Shown: positions 1 through 7,318, numbered from the stretch's first letter. The stretch is 20,126 nt of DNA from JANXQE01 sp035651635 (GCA_035651635.1 DASRFK010000256.1:1-20126), one strand, 5' to 3'. Made by a program: numbers and translations. Notes: generated from the letters alone by a model not told the origin.

Positions 1-630
1 AAGACCCAGGAAGGCGCGGCGGCTCTCTTGGAAATGGCCCGGGCACAAACGCTTCCTCAGGATCTGCACCTCACTGCTGCCACCGAGCTCAATGCCGTGC
101 GGTGGGAAGCGATCAAAAATGAGGCGGCACAGGTGTTGCCGCTTCCAAGAACGCAGAATACCCAGCCTTTGCCACCTATCTCCGAGCTGGTAAAACGTAA
201 GGGCGACCCCCAGAACGGAGCCGCAGTATTCCAGCGGGAAACGGTTGGCTGCTACAAATGCCACCAGGTAAACGGGCAAGGAACAGATTTCGGCCCGAAC
301 CTCTCTGAAATAGGAACCAAGCTGGCCAAGGACGCTCTGTATGAGGCGATCCTGGACCCGAGCGCGGGGATCTCCTTTGGATTTGAGGCATGGCAGCTCG
401 ATTTCAAAAATGGGGACGATGCCCTCGGGCTTATCGTCAGCGAGACTAGCGACGAGCTCGCGCTCAAAACGGTCGGCGGCATCGTCACCCGGTACAAAAA
501 GAGCGAAATCCTGCACCGTACCAAACAGAAGTTGTCGATTATGCCGGCTGGATTGGAGCAGACGATGTCAGCCAGGGAATTGGTGGACCTGGTGGAGTAC
601 CTTTCCACGCTGAAAAAGACGGCTCCATGA
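1..630 (+). CDS. PVC-type c-type cytochrome / heme-binding domain protein, 3' part only
   Basis: The frame is open from the first base, so the gene starts outside the window and only the last 209 codons are seen. A CxxCH heme motif (CYKCH) lies at 250-264. It is followed by GPNLSEIG and by AILDPSAGISFGFE, which are typical of the putative heme-binding domain of Planctomycetes and Verrucomicrobia. A later IMPAGL, with its Met codon at 541-543, is the likely second axial heme ligand, ahead of a final helix ELVDLVEYL. In this family the domain usually ends a large exported protein with an N-terminal beta-propeller dehydrogenase-like part and HEAT repeats; that part is not visible here. The expected role is periplasmic electron transfer from an unknown substrate. 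An internal TTG at 28 should not be taken as the start. The family is clear; the substrate cannot be told. Confidence 0.88.
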   Translation, partial: KTQEGAAALLEMARAQTLPQDLHLTAATELNAVRWEAIKNEAAQVLPLPRTQNTQPLPPISELVKRKGDPQNGAAVFQRETVGCYKCHQVNGQGTDFGPNLSEIGTKLAKDALYEAILDPSAGISFGFEAWQLDFKNGDDALGLIVSETSDELALKTVGGIVTRYKKSEILHRTKQKLSIMPAGLEQTMSARELVDLVEYLSTLKKTAP

Positions 631-708
631 ACTTCCACAGATTCGGAGACTCCACTCGTCACTGAAGGCAGTATTTGCTCTTTCGGCGGTTGTGCTTTAT
701 TGGATTAT

Positions 709-1896
709 ATGAACCCGAAACTGTTGTGCGGCTTGCTGCTTTTTGGCGGCTTCACCCTCAAGGCAAGCTCGCCGGTTTTCCCTCGATTCCGCGCGGTCGA
801 AATCGATTCGCACATTGAAATTGGATATGGCATTACGGTTGCCGATGTCGATGGCGACGGCAAGCCCGACATTCTCCTGGCTGATAAAAAGCAGATCGTT
901 TGGTACCGAAACCCGAGCTGGGAAAAGTTCGTCCTCGCCGAGAATCTGACAGTCCAGGACGACGTTTGTATTGCCGCAGCGGACATTAACGGCGACGGCA
1001 AAGCCGAGATTGCCGTGGGAGCGCAATGGAACCCAGGCGACACTCTCAATAGCGGCGCAGTTTTCTATCTGGTACCGCCATCCGACCGAACCCGGAAATG
1101 GGAACCGATCGAACTGCATCATGAGCCAACCGTGCACCGGATGCGCTGGATGCGGATTGGCCCGGGACAGTTCCAATTGGTGGTAGCGCCACTACATGGA
1201 CGCGGGAATAAAAATGGCGAAGGTGAAGGAGCCAAAATCCTTGGTTATCAAATGCCCGCCGATCCTCATCAGCCCTGGAAAACTGAACTCATCGATGGCT
1301 CGCTACACATGACTCACAACTTCGATATTATCAAATCGAAGGAAGCCGCCCAGGTTGGACTCTTCCTCGCGTCCAAAGAAGGGGTTTTCGAGCTGATCCG
1401 GCAGCCAACCGGCTGGTCATCGCGGCAAGTCGTGGGGCCGGAGCCGGGGGACACTCACTTCAGCGGCGTCGGTGAAGTGCGCGCGGGCCACCTTGCGGGA
1501 AACCGCGCTTTTCTTGCCACCATTGAACCGATGCACGGCAATCAATTGGTCGTGTACACTCCACCGGACGATGCGGGGTCTGGCCATTTCTGGAAGCGAT
1601 ATCTTCTCGATTCCTCTCTCAAGGAAGGTCACGCCCTGGCTTGCGGCGATTTGGTTGGCAACGGCTCCGACCAGATTGTGGCGGGCTGGCGTGGCAAAAA
1701 CGACCAAGGCAAAGTCGGCATTAAGCTTTTTGCGGCGCCCGATGGCCAAGCAGCAGAGTGGACACAAAGTGTCGTCGACGACAACACCATGGCTTGTGAA
1801 GACTTGTGCCTGGCCGATCTTAACGGTGACGGCAAGCTGGACATCGTTGCTTCCGGGCGGGCGACGCACAAAGTGAAGGTTTATTTCAATCAATAA
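709..1896 (+). CDS. Exported FG-GAP/VCBS repeat beta-propeller protein
   Basis: The 395-residue product begins with a lipophilic signal peptide (MNPKLLCGLLLFGGFTLKAS). The ATG at 709 is preferred over an in-frame TTG at 700 because it puts the signal sequence at the N-terminus. Calcium-binding DxDxDG-type loops of FG-GAP repeats occur near residues 46-54 (DVDGDGKPD), 92-98 (DINGDGK) and 370-378 (DLNGDGKLD), and weaker blades lie between them. Such proteins fold as integrin-alpha-like propellers and sit in the periplasm or outside the cell, where they bind ligands or act as accessory parts of exported enzymes. No catalytic motif is seen. The gene follows the cytochrome gene on the same strand after a 78-base gap, so co-transcription is possible. 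A hairpin lies just past its stop. The family assignment is firm; the ligand is unknown. Confidence 0.85.
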   Translation: MNPKLLCGLLLFGGFTLKASSPVFPRFRAVEIDSHIEIGYGITVADVDGDGKPDILLADKKQIVWYRNPSWEKFVLAENLTVQDDVCIAAADINGDGKAEIAVGAQWNPGDTLNSGAVFYLVPPSDRTRKWEPIELHHEPTVHRMRWMRIGPGQFQLVVAPLHGRGNKNGEGEGAKILGYQMPADPHQPWKTELIDGSLHMTHNFDIIKSKEAAQVGLFLASKEGVFELIRQPTGWSSRQVVGPEPGDTHFSGVGEVRAGHLAGNRAFLATIEPMHGNQLVVYTPPDDAGSGHFWKRYLLDSSLKEGHALACGDLVGNGSDQIVAGWRGKNDQGKVGIKLFAAPDGQAAEWTQSVVDDNTMACEDLCLADLNGDGKLDIVASGRATHKVKVYFNQ

Positions 1897-1902
1897 ATGT
1901 GC

Positions 1903-1929
1903 GAGTTATTCACAGGCGGTGAATAACTC
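1903..1929 (+). terminator. Perfect 11-bp inverted repeat, possible terminator hairpin
   Basis: GAGTTATTCAC at 1903-1913 and GTGAATAACTC at 1919-1929 are exact reverse complements around a 5-base loop. The hairpin starts 6 bases after the stop codon of the FG-GAP gene. The stem is AT-rich and no T-run follows, so a classic intrinsic terminator is doubtful. It could instead protect the mRNA 3' end or bind a protein. Confidence 0.45.
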
Positions 1930-2022
1930 ATAGTAGCCGCCACAGGAAACCAAATGATAGACTGGGCCCCAGTTGGGTCCGTGGACAGAATGTTGGCAAC
2001 CGCCTGAGCTATTGATTAATAT

Positions 2023-2493
2023 ATGTTCCCAAAGACTTTGGTGGCTGAGGACGATCCGAACGATGCGCTGTTGCTGCACTGCGCTTTCAAGCGCGCCGGC
2101 ATTGACGCCATCATTCATTTTGTCAGCGACGGCGTCGAAGCGATTGACTACCTGCGCGGAAAGCAGCTCTTCGAAAAAGTCGCCTCGTCAACTCTGCCAG
2201 GCATGTTCCTATTGGACCTGGAAATGCCGCGTCTGGACGGATTTGGCGTGTTGGAATGGTTGCGCAAGCATCCCCATCTGCGGCCGTACCGGGTCGTTGT
2301 TTTCAGCTCCTCGGAAAGCGAACAGGATCTGTTTCGTGCACGAGATTTGGGCGCGGATCTCTGCCTGGCCAAAACGTGTGATCCGGTTAAACTGGGCCAG
2401 ACGATTAAAATGCTTCAGGCTTGTTTCAGTTCTGGAGCACCTCCAGTACAACCCGCGCAAGGCGCAACCGCCCGCGAAGTCGCGTGGGTTTAG
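2023..2493 (+). CDS. Stand-alone receiver-domain response regulator (Rcp1-like)
   Basis: This is a 156-residue single-domain response regulator. The acidic pair is D10-D11 (AEDDPND) and the phosphoacceptor is D65 in LLDLEMP. The switch Ser/Thr region is FSSSE around residues 94-98, and the conserved Lys is K117 in LAKT, where the usual following Pro is Thr. The N-terminal ExDPxD and the LDGFGVLEWLR segment resemble the Rcp1/CheY-like receivers that pair with phytochrome-type kinases. There is no output domain, and residues 135-156 form a short unstructured tail. The ATG at 2023 has no clear Shine-Dalgarno. The gene converges on the eboF-like gene with 13 bases between stops. A histidine kinase lies about 3.3 kb away on the other strand and is a possible partner, which is an inference only. 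Confidence 0.9.
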   Translation: MFPKTLVAEDDPNDALLLHCAFKRAGIDAIIHFVSDGVEAIDYLRGKQLFEKVASSTLPGMFLLDLEMPRLDGFGVLEWLRKHPHLRPYRVVVFSSSESEQDLFRARDLGADLCLAKTCDPVKLGQTIKMLQACFSSGAPPVQPAQGATAREVAWV

Positions 2494-2506
2494 CATAACC
2501 AACCAC

Positions 2507-3904
2507 TCACGGCGTGCAATAGCGCCGCAGTACGTCGAACACTTCGCCAGCGCCGATACCTTCTTTCGGCAATACCTCCTTTCGGCTGGTAATCAAAACC
2601 GGCCATTCCCGGGCATCGGCTGGGCGGCAGCCATGAGACCCGCGCACCAGGCTGGGATCCAACGGAATCACGTTCAGGAGCGTCCGCAAGCCAAGCCGCT
2701 TTTGCAGCAGGAGCCAGGCGATCTTCGCCCGAACCATCGGAATGGCAGGATCCAAAAAAAGTTCCGCCGGATCGTACCCCGGTTTGCGATGGATATCGAC
2801 TGTGCGCGCGAAATCAGGCGCCTTGGCGTCGTCCAGCCAATAGTAGTACGTGAACCAGCTGCGAGCGGCCGCAATCGCGATGAGATCGCCCGCGCGCGGG
2901 TGGTCCAGCCCCCGGACCGCCCGGGTTGGCCCCGCAAGCACTTCTTGAATTCCGGTTTGTTTCTCGAGGAGCGCCTGAACGGGACCGAGTAGCCCGGCTT
3001 CCTGGCAGTAGATGTGGGCAACCTGGTGGTCGGCGACCGCGAACACCCGACTGGCTCCGAAATCGAGCAACTCACGGTTCAACTCCTCCTTGATCGCGAG
3101 CCAACCCTGCTCCCGAAACAACCGGTTCAAGTGAACCGCTGAATCGACCGCACTGATTCCGTATTCGGACAGGAGAATGACTTGCACGGAACGTCGCGCG
3201 AAGAAATCGATCAGGTCTCCAACAATGTGGTCAATCCGACACAGATCCTCCGAGATGGCAGGATGGGCCGGGCCCAACCGTTGCAGGTTATAATCCAAAT
3301 GCGGCAAATAAATCAGGTTCAGGCTCGGGGAGAATTTGGTCTCGATCCATTGAGCCGCGCGGGCAATCCAGCGCGATACGCTGTCGGCAGCGCCTTGCGC
3401 AGTGTCAATTCCGGCCGCCGGCCCCCAAAAACACGGGAATGGGAATTCGCCCAGCTCGCGTTTGATTTCCGGTCGAATGGAGTAGGGCCAGGCATAAATA
3501 TCAAAGATTTTGCGGCCATCAGCCGGGTACATCGGCCGTGGGGTGATCGACCAGTCCGCGCTGGAGTACATGTTGAACCACCAGAACAACTGCGCGCAAG
3601 TAAACCCAGGCGCCTGGCGCCGCAAAACCTCCCACAACTTCTCGCCCCGAACGAGCCGATTGGATTGTTTCCAAAAATGGACTTCGGCCAGCTCGCGATT
3701 GTACCAGCCATTACCCACAATCCCGTGCTCGGACGGCGAAAGGCCCGTAAGGTAAGTGGCCTGGGCCGTGCAAGTGACCGCCGGCAAGGCGGGGTCGATC
3801 CGGCTGAAGCTCCCGGCTTCGCGAAACGCCTGGATCCGCGGCGTGGCCGGCCCAAGGAGTGACTCCGAAAGGCCGACGACATTGATGACGGCGGTGCGTT
3901 TCAA
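2507..3904 (-). CDS. eboF: EboF-like protein, alkaline phosphatase / nucleotide pyrophosphatase fold
   Basis: The 465-residue product resembles the phosphodiesterase-like member (EboF) of the eboABCDEF clusters. Segments such as LPAVTCTAQATYLTG (39-53), SEHGIVGNGWY (59-68), TPRPMYPADG (121-130) and HRKPGYDPAEL (372-381 region) look like that family by eye. T44 fits the nucleophile position of nucleotide pyrophosphatases. Several metal ligands of catalytic relatives are changed: the N-terminal DG is V10-G11, SDHG is S246-E247-Y248-G249, and the His of DxxGH is Q208; D204 and H371 remain. The start is a TTG whose bases overlap the stop codon of the upstream eboD-like gene (TTGA), which points to translational coupling. 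No signal peptide is seen. In Ebo clusters this protein is linked to making or exporting a small molecule, but the reaction here is unknown. Confidence 0.75.
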   Translation of the reverse strand: MKRTAVINVVGLSESLLGPATPRIQAFREAGSFSRIDPALPAVTCTAQATYLTGLSPSEHGIVGNGWYNRELAEVHFWKQSNRLVRGEKLWEVLRRQAPGFTCAQLFWWFNMYSSADWSITPRPMYPADGRKIFDIYAWPYSIRPEIKRELGEFPFPCFWGPAAGIDTAQGAADSVSRWIARAAQWIETKFSPSLNLIYLPHLDYNLQRLGPAHPAISEDLCRIDHIVGDLIDFFARRSVQVILLSEYGISAVDSAVHLNRLFREQGWLAIKEELNRELLDFGASRVFAVADHQVAHIYCQEAGLLGPVQALLEKQTGIQEVLAGPTRAVRGLDHPRAGDLIAIAAARSWFTYYYWLDDAKAPDFARTVDIHRKPGYDPAELFLDPAIPMVRAKIAWLLLQKRLGLRTLLNVIPLDPSLVRGSHGCRPADAREWPVLITSRKEVLPKEGIGAGEVFDVLRRYCTP

Positions 3905-5097
3905 ACCGCCGCTAGCAGAGCGTTCAGTCGACGCGCAGCCCGGCGCGCCTGCAGTTCGTGGATGGATTCGATCAAAACGCCCAGGTTGATCTCGTGCACC
4001 TCGAAGGCCTCGCCAATCGCGCGCAGCAGAGTCAAGGTCAACTCTCCGCCGAGGTGCTCGCGGAATTCCTCCAGCCCCGCCAAAACCGCGAGGCGATGGG
4101 TCGGTCCGTTCACCAAAAGTTCCGGTGTAAACAGGTCGAACCCGAGCTCCTCCAATAACCGCAAAACGCGCTCCGCGTTGCCGATATCCACATAACCCAT
4201 GCGCTTTGAATAGACCACATCCAGCGCGATCCCGATCGCCACCGCCAGGCCGTGGGAGATTCTGAAGTCGGACAAGTGTTCGAGCTTATGTGCCGACCAG
4301 TGTCCGAAATCCAGCGGACGAGCCGAGCCGCTCTCGAAAGGATCGCCGCCGCCCACGATGTGGTCGACGTGCAGTTCGGCGCAGCGACGAATCAGCCGGC
4401 GCATGGCCTCGGAGTCGAACCGTTGAAGCAGGAGCGCGTCACATTCCAATGCTTTAAAAAATTCCGCGTCGCGGATGCAAGCCACTTTTACAGCCTCGGC
4501 ATAGCCCGCCCGTTTCTCGCGCGCGGGCAGCGTGGATAACAACCGGAAATCGTTGATCACCGCAAAGGGCGGAGCAAACGTTCCGATGAAATTCTTTTTG
4601 CCAAACGCATTGATCCCGTTTTTCACACCGACCCCGGAATCGCATTGGCTCAGCGTGGTGGAGGGAATGCGCACGTGCCGCACGCCGCGATGCGCGGTCG
4701 CGGCCGCCAGCCCAACCTGGTCCAGCAGCGCGCCGCCTCCGACCGCCACCACGTAAGAGTGACGGTCCAGGTGGTAATGATCCATGGCGCGATGGATTTC
4801 CGTCACATACTCCCACGAGCTCTTGGCGGCTTCACCGCCTTCCCGAATCAGCGGCGGGCAAACCAGGCGCAGAGGCGGATCATGAACGGCAAAGTAGCGC
4901 GAGATGCCTTCCGCCGCGCCGGGGCAGGCGTTCACCAGCCCTTGGTCGACCACGACCAGGGTCTTGCTGCGCTGCTTGGCCGTCAGCGTGTCACGCAGAA
5001 TCAGATTCGCGGGATCGAACACCGCCTCGGTGAAAATGACCCGATGTTGCCAGTTGGCTCGGACGGTGCGCTCGATGGAATCCATGAACGAATCCAT
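3901..5097 (-). CDS. eboD: EboD-like 3-dehydroquinate synthase homologue
   Basis: This 398-residue protein belongs to the dehydroquinate synthase / sugar phosphate cyclase superfamily. The NAD-binding AVGGGALLDQ (118-127) and the DSGVGVKNGIN core (153-163) are present. Candidate zinc ligands are E201 (AEAVK), H266 (DFGHW) and H282 (ISHG), with H270 and R260 also placed as in true synthases. The active site therefore looks intact. The long C-terminal helical region and the neighbour point to the EboD branch rather than to shikimate-pathway AroB. The ATG at 5097 is used; a second Met at residue 5 is possible. The gene overlaps eboF by 4 bases and is upstream of it. It probably cyclises a sugar-phosphate-like substrate in the cytoplasm. 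EboA, B, C and E homologues are not seen in this window. Confidence 0.8.
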   Translation of the reverse strand: MDSFMDSIERTVRANWQHRVIFTEAVFDPANLILRDTLTAKQRSKTLVVVDQGLVNACPGAAEGISRYFAVHDPPLRLVCPPLIREGGEAAKSSWEYVTEIHRAMDHYHLDRHSYVVAVGGGALLDQVGLAAATAHRGVRHVRIPSTTLSQCDSGVGVKNGINAFGKKNFIGTFAPPFAVINDFRLLSTLPAREKRAGYAEAVKVACIRDAEFFKALECDALLLQRFDSEAMRRLIRRCAELHVDHIVGGGDPFESGSARPLDFGHWSAHKLEHLSDFRISHGLAVAIGIALDVVYSKRMGYVDIGNAERVLRLLEELGFDLFTPELLVNGPTHRLAVLAGLEEFREHLGGELTLTLLRAIGEAFEVHEINLGVLIESIHELQARRAARRLNALLAAV

Positions 5098-5321
5098 TCA
5101 GGATTCCACAAGGGTTGAATCGTCGCAAGCGCGCCTTTAGTGCTGGGAGATGAGTCGACGCCTACGCCTTCGGCCCGGCCGCATATAAACGACGCGGAGT
5201 GTGCCCGGCTCAGTTGGAAGAGTAGCCGGCGTAATGGCAAAACGCATCCTCCCACGGACCCGGGAATCTCCTAGTGGCGCAATTCTCGACGACAATCCAA
5301 AATTAGAAACATGAAAGTTCT

Positions 5322-5483
5322 CTATAACCCGGCCTGCTCCCCGGCCACAGAAGCCTCTTCGGCCCAGGCCGCCACGGATCCGTCCGGTAGCAGTTCTCCG
5401 GTCCTGCACGGGCCGATCCAGTACCGGTTCGTTCTGCACTTCGCCGCCCAGATGTCCACGCCCTGTTCGCGCGGCTTGGCCAT
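5322..5483 (-). CDS. Possible small protein, 53 residues, unknown function
   Basis: An ATG at 5483 opens a 53-codon frame ending in TAG at 5322-5324. It has a GAGG Shine-Dalgarno-like site four bases upstream. The product starts MAKPREQGVDIWAAKC and contains two Cys, three Trp and an acidic end (AWAEEASVAGEQAGL). It has no signal peptide or membrane segment, and no family is recognised. About 80% of third positions are G or C. That fits coding, but an open frame runs antisense with the same third positions (5311-5568, +), so base use cannot decide the strand. The tract could instead be an interspersed repeat, a small RNA, or a gene remnant. Whether it is conserved at protein level would settle it. 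Confidence 0.3.
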   Translation of the reverse strand: MAKPREQGVDIWAAKCRTNRYWIGPCRTGELLPDGSVAAWAEEASVAGEQAGL

Positions 5484-5599
5484 CAAACCTCGCGCCGGCC
5501 GTGCTCCAGTCCGCCGGGCTCCGCGGCTGTTTCAGAGCTACCTCCAACGCCATAGCGTCCTGCAGTAGGGAACCACGAATCCCGACTGGAGAAAAAAAA

Positions 5600-5614
5600 G
5601 AATGAACGCGAATT
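5600..5614. repeat. Inverted repeat arm, partner at 5830-5844
   Basis: The 15 bases GAATGAACGCGAATT are the exact reverse complement of 5830-5844. This is one unit of the CGCGAAT-type repeat that also flanks the histidine kinase gene. Confidence 0.7.
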
Positions 5615-5704
5615 AAAAGCATGGATAAGCACGGGTTTCTTTTTCAAAGCCACAAAGCAAATCGAAGCGACGGCTCCTATGAACCAGGGTACTCACCACT
5701 TCCT

Positions 5705-5757
5705 AACTTGATACCTGCAACCCGTAACTTCGCACCCGGTAGCCTGCAGTCTGCGAA
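5705..5757. repeat. Degenerate CCTGCAACC/CGTAAC repeat tract
   Basis: Short units such as ACCTGCAACC, CGTAACTT and CCTGCAGTCTGC follow one another imperfectly. The same unit family recurs at 5867-5894 inside the 3' end of the histidine kinase gene. Confidence 0.5.
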
Positions 5758-5829
5758 CGGGACCCTTCGGCCGATCCAGTTCGTGGATCTCTGCGGAATG
5801 CAAGTCTGCTCCGATCATCAGTGCTTAGT

Positions 5830-5860
5830 AATTCGCGTTCATTCGCGTCCATTCGCGGTT
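5830..5860. repeat. 31-base CGCGAAT-type repeat, left copy
   Basis: Three tandem near-copies of ATTCGCGTYC make a 31-base block. Its reverse complement matches 7222-7252 at 26 of 31 positions. The stop codon of the histidine kinase gene lies inside it (5839-5841). Confidence 0.75.
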
Positions 5861-7104
5861 AAATGCTGCAACCTGGAACCTGTAACCTGCAACTCATCAC
5901 CCGACGGCAGCTCGATCCAAAAGTGGCTGCCGCCGCCCGGCGCGCCTTCTACGCCCACGCTTCCACCCAGCCGCTGCATCCCTTGCTTGACGATGGCCAA
6001 CCCGATCCCTGTGCCCGGCCGGCCATGGGTCGGCTGCAACGTCTCGAACACGCCAAAAATCCGCTCGCGATAGGCCAGCGGCACGCCCGGTCCATTGTCT
6101 TCGATCCATAACCGCACCCGGCCTTCGCGGGGTTCGGCGCGAATCCGGACCAGTGGTTGGCGATCCGGCGCGACAAACTTGAGGGCGTTTTCGATCAGGT
6201 TCGTGAGCACCTGTTCGAGCGTCTCGCCGTGGGCGCGCACTTTGGGCAACGGCCCCGCGACCTCCACCCTGGCATTGCGCTTCCGGATTTCAAATCCTAG
6301 CCGGAACAGGACTTTGTCGATCGTTTGGTCCAGCGACAGGTCGCTGGTGGGTAGCGGCACATAGCCGAGCCGTCCGTACTCAAGCAGGTCATGGATTAAT
6401 TCGTCCATGCGCTTGGCGGCGTCCGAGATATGGGCGGAATATTCGCGCGCGGTGGCGTCGAGCTTCGAGCCGTATTCCTCGACCAGGACGCTGGCATAGC
6501 CTTCCATGGCCCGCAGTGGGGCGCGCAGGTTATGGCCGATATGATAAAGCAGGCTTTCGAGATACTTGACGGTGTCGGCCAGTTCGGCCGTGCGGTTGGT
6601 GACGCACCGTTCCAGTTCCTGCGCATGGGTTTTAAGCTGCGCTTGGGCTTCGAGCAATGCGGTTTGGGCGCGCTGACGCCGCGCCATTTCCCGCCGCAAC
6701 TTGCGCCGGCTCCGGTGCAGCGTCTCGATCAGGGCAATGCCGAGTGATGCCGTGAAAACGTAACGCACGAAATACAGCAGCTCGGCCGAGTGCGCCAGGC
6801 GGCCGTCGGGACGCGCCAGGAAGAAATAATCAGCCAGGAACAAACCGAGCAGGAGGGCGACGGTGCCAGCCGCCGCGCCGCCGTACCAGGCAGCCACCAA
6901 CGAGGCGGCGATGAAGAGCATAAAGGGCAGCTCCTCGCCCAGAAGCGGTGTTAGCCAGTAACGGACCGCAAACGCCACGGCGATGCATAGCAACGCCCCG
7001 AGATACCGCTGCCAGGCCGGCACCTCGCCAATGAGCTCCGTATCGGCCCGGTCCAGGCTCTCATTTGCGTCACTTTCTGCATCAAAAACGTCGTTGTGCT
7101 TCAT
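5839..7104 (-). CDS. Membrane sensor histidine kinase with DUF4118-like N-terminus
   Basis: This is a 421-residue kinase. Residues about 31-130 hold several hydrophobic helices in the manner of DUF4118 (KdpD-type) sensors. A basic coiled coil follows (131-180), then a HisKA domain with H191 in HIGHNLRAPLRAM. The ATP-binding domain has the N box (LIENALKF, N306), DNGPG at 336-340 and GTGIGL at 364-369. The H-box form resembles kinases that signal to lone receivers, so the response regulator at 2023 is a candidate partner. The ATG at 7104 is chosen because the frame upstream runs through repeat sequence; GGGG upstream is a weak Shine-Dalgarno. The fold should end at WIELP (396-400). The last 17 residues come from intergenic repeat sequence, which also provides the TGA. 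The signal sensed is unknown. Confidence 0.9.
   Translation of the reverse strand: MKHNDVFDAESDANESLDRADTELIGEVPAWQRYLGALLCIAVAFAVRYWLTPLLGEELPFMLFIAASLVAAWYGGAAAGTVALLLGLFLADYFFLARPDGRLAHSAELLYFVRYVFTASLGIALIETLHRSRRKLRREMARRQRAQTALLEAQAQLKTHAQELERCVTNRTAELADTVKYLESLLYHIGHNLRAPLRAMEGYASVLVEEYGSKLDATAREYSAHISDAAKRMDELIHDLLEYGRLGYVPLPTSDLSLDQTIDKVLFRLGFEIRKRNARVEVAGPLPKVRAHGETLEQVLTNLIENALKFVAPDRQPLVRIRAEPREGRVRLWIEDNGPGVPLAYRERIFGVFETLQPTHGRPGTGIGLAIVKQGMQRLGGSVGVEGAPGGGSHFWIELPSGDELQVTGSRLQHLTANGRE
5867..5894. repeat. TGCAACCTGKAACC tandem tract inside the kinase 3' end
   Basis: About three imperfect copies of a nine-base unit (GCAACCTGG, AACCTGTAA, CCTGCAACT) lie within the last codons of the kinase gene. 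On the coding strand they read as LQVTGSRLQ. The same unit family is found at 5705-5757 outside any gene. Confidence 0.65.
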
Positions 7105-7221
7105 TAAACCCCAATTCGCGCCCGCCTGGAAAATGCCACCTGTATTTGAGACGCAATCCACCCAGGCTATGTTCGAAATTAAGCGCGGCGGGCGGATATT
7201 CCTGGCCATGCGGGAGGAAGC

Positions 7222-7252
7222 AACCGCGAATGAAGGCGAATAGTCGCGAATT
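7222..7252. repeat. 31-base CGCGAAT-type repeat, right copy
   Basis: This block is in inverted orientation to 5830-5860 and matches its reverse complement at 26 of 31 bases. It lies upstream of the kinase start, between the kinase and the nitrilase-fold gene. Confidence 0.7.
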
Positions 7253-7304
7253 CTGAGAAGCGTTTGTGGCGGCCGGAAGATTGTGCGCAAAGGAACATAG
7301 AGAA

Positions 7305-7318
7305 CGCAGAAATCTGCG
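7305..7318 (-). terminator. Short hairpin downstream of the nitrilase-fold gene
   Basis: CGCAG (7305-7309) and CTGCG (7314-7318) pair around a 4-base loop, 36 bases past the stop of the exported nitrilase gene. No T-run follows, so a terminator role is weak. The bases next to it on the minus strand (TCTGCG, TTCCTTTGCG) look like another repeat phrase. Confidence 0.2.

Larger units (their letters stand above)
5098..5838. other. 741-base gap with degenerate repeats and one possible small ORF
   Basis: No long gene is supported here. The left half (about 5311-5570) is GC-rich with coding-like base use and holds the 53-codon ORF listed separately. The right half (about 5570-5838) holds phrases that recur elsewhere in the window: an inverted-repeat arm at 5600-5614 and a CCTGCAACC-type tract at 5705-5757. 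This pattern suggests decayed or mobile intergenic sequence between eboD and the histidine kinase gene. Confidence 0.6.

Noticed and set aside
1973..2992. Long open frame of 339 codons on the + strand
   Set aside because: It overlaps the response regulator in another frame and the eboF gene antisense, and its product has no recognisable domain.
5207..5227. tRNA-like D-arm GGCTCAGTTGGAAGAGTAGCC
   Set aside because: No anticodon arm, T-arm or acceptor stem can be drawn around it, so it is taken as chance or a remnant.
5137..5622. 161-codon open frame on the minus strand in the gap
   Set aside because: It runs through repeat phrases and an Arg/Gly-rich low-complexity end, with no domain. The 53-codon frame inside the same area is the better candidate.
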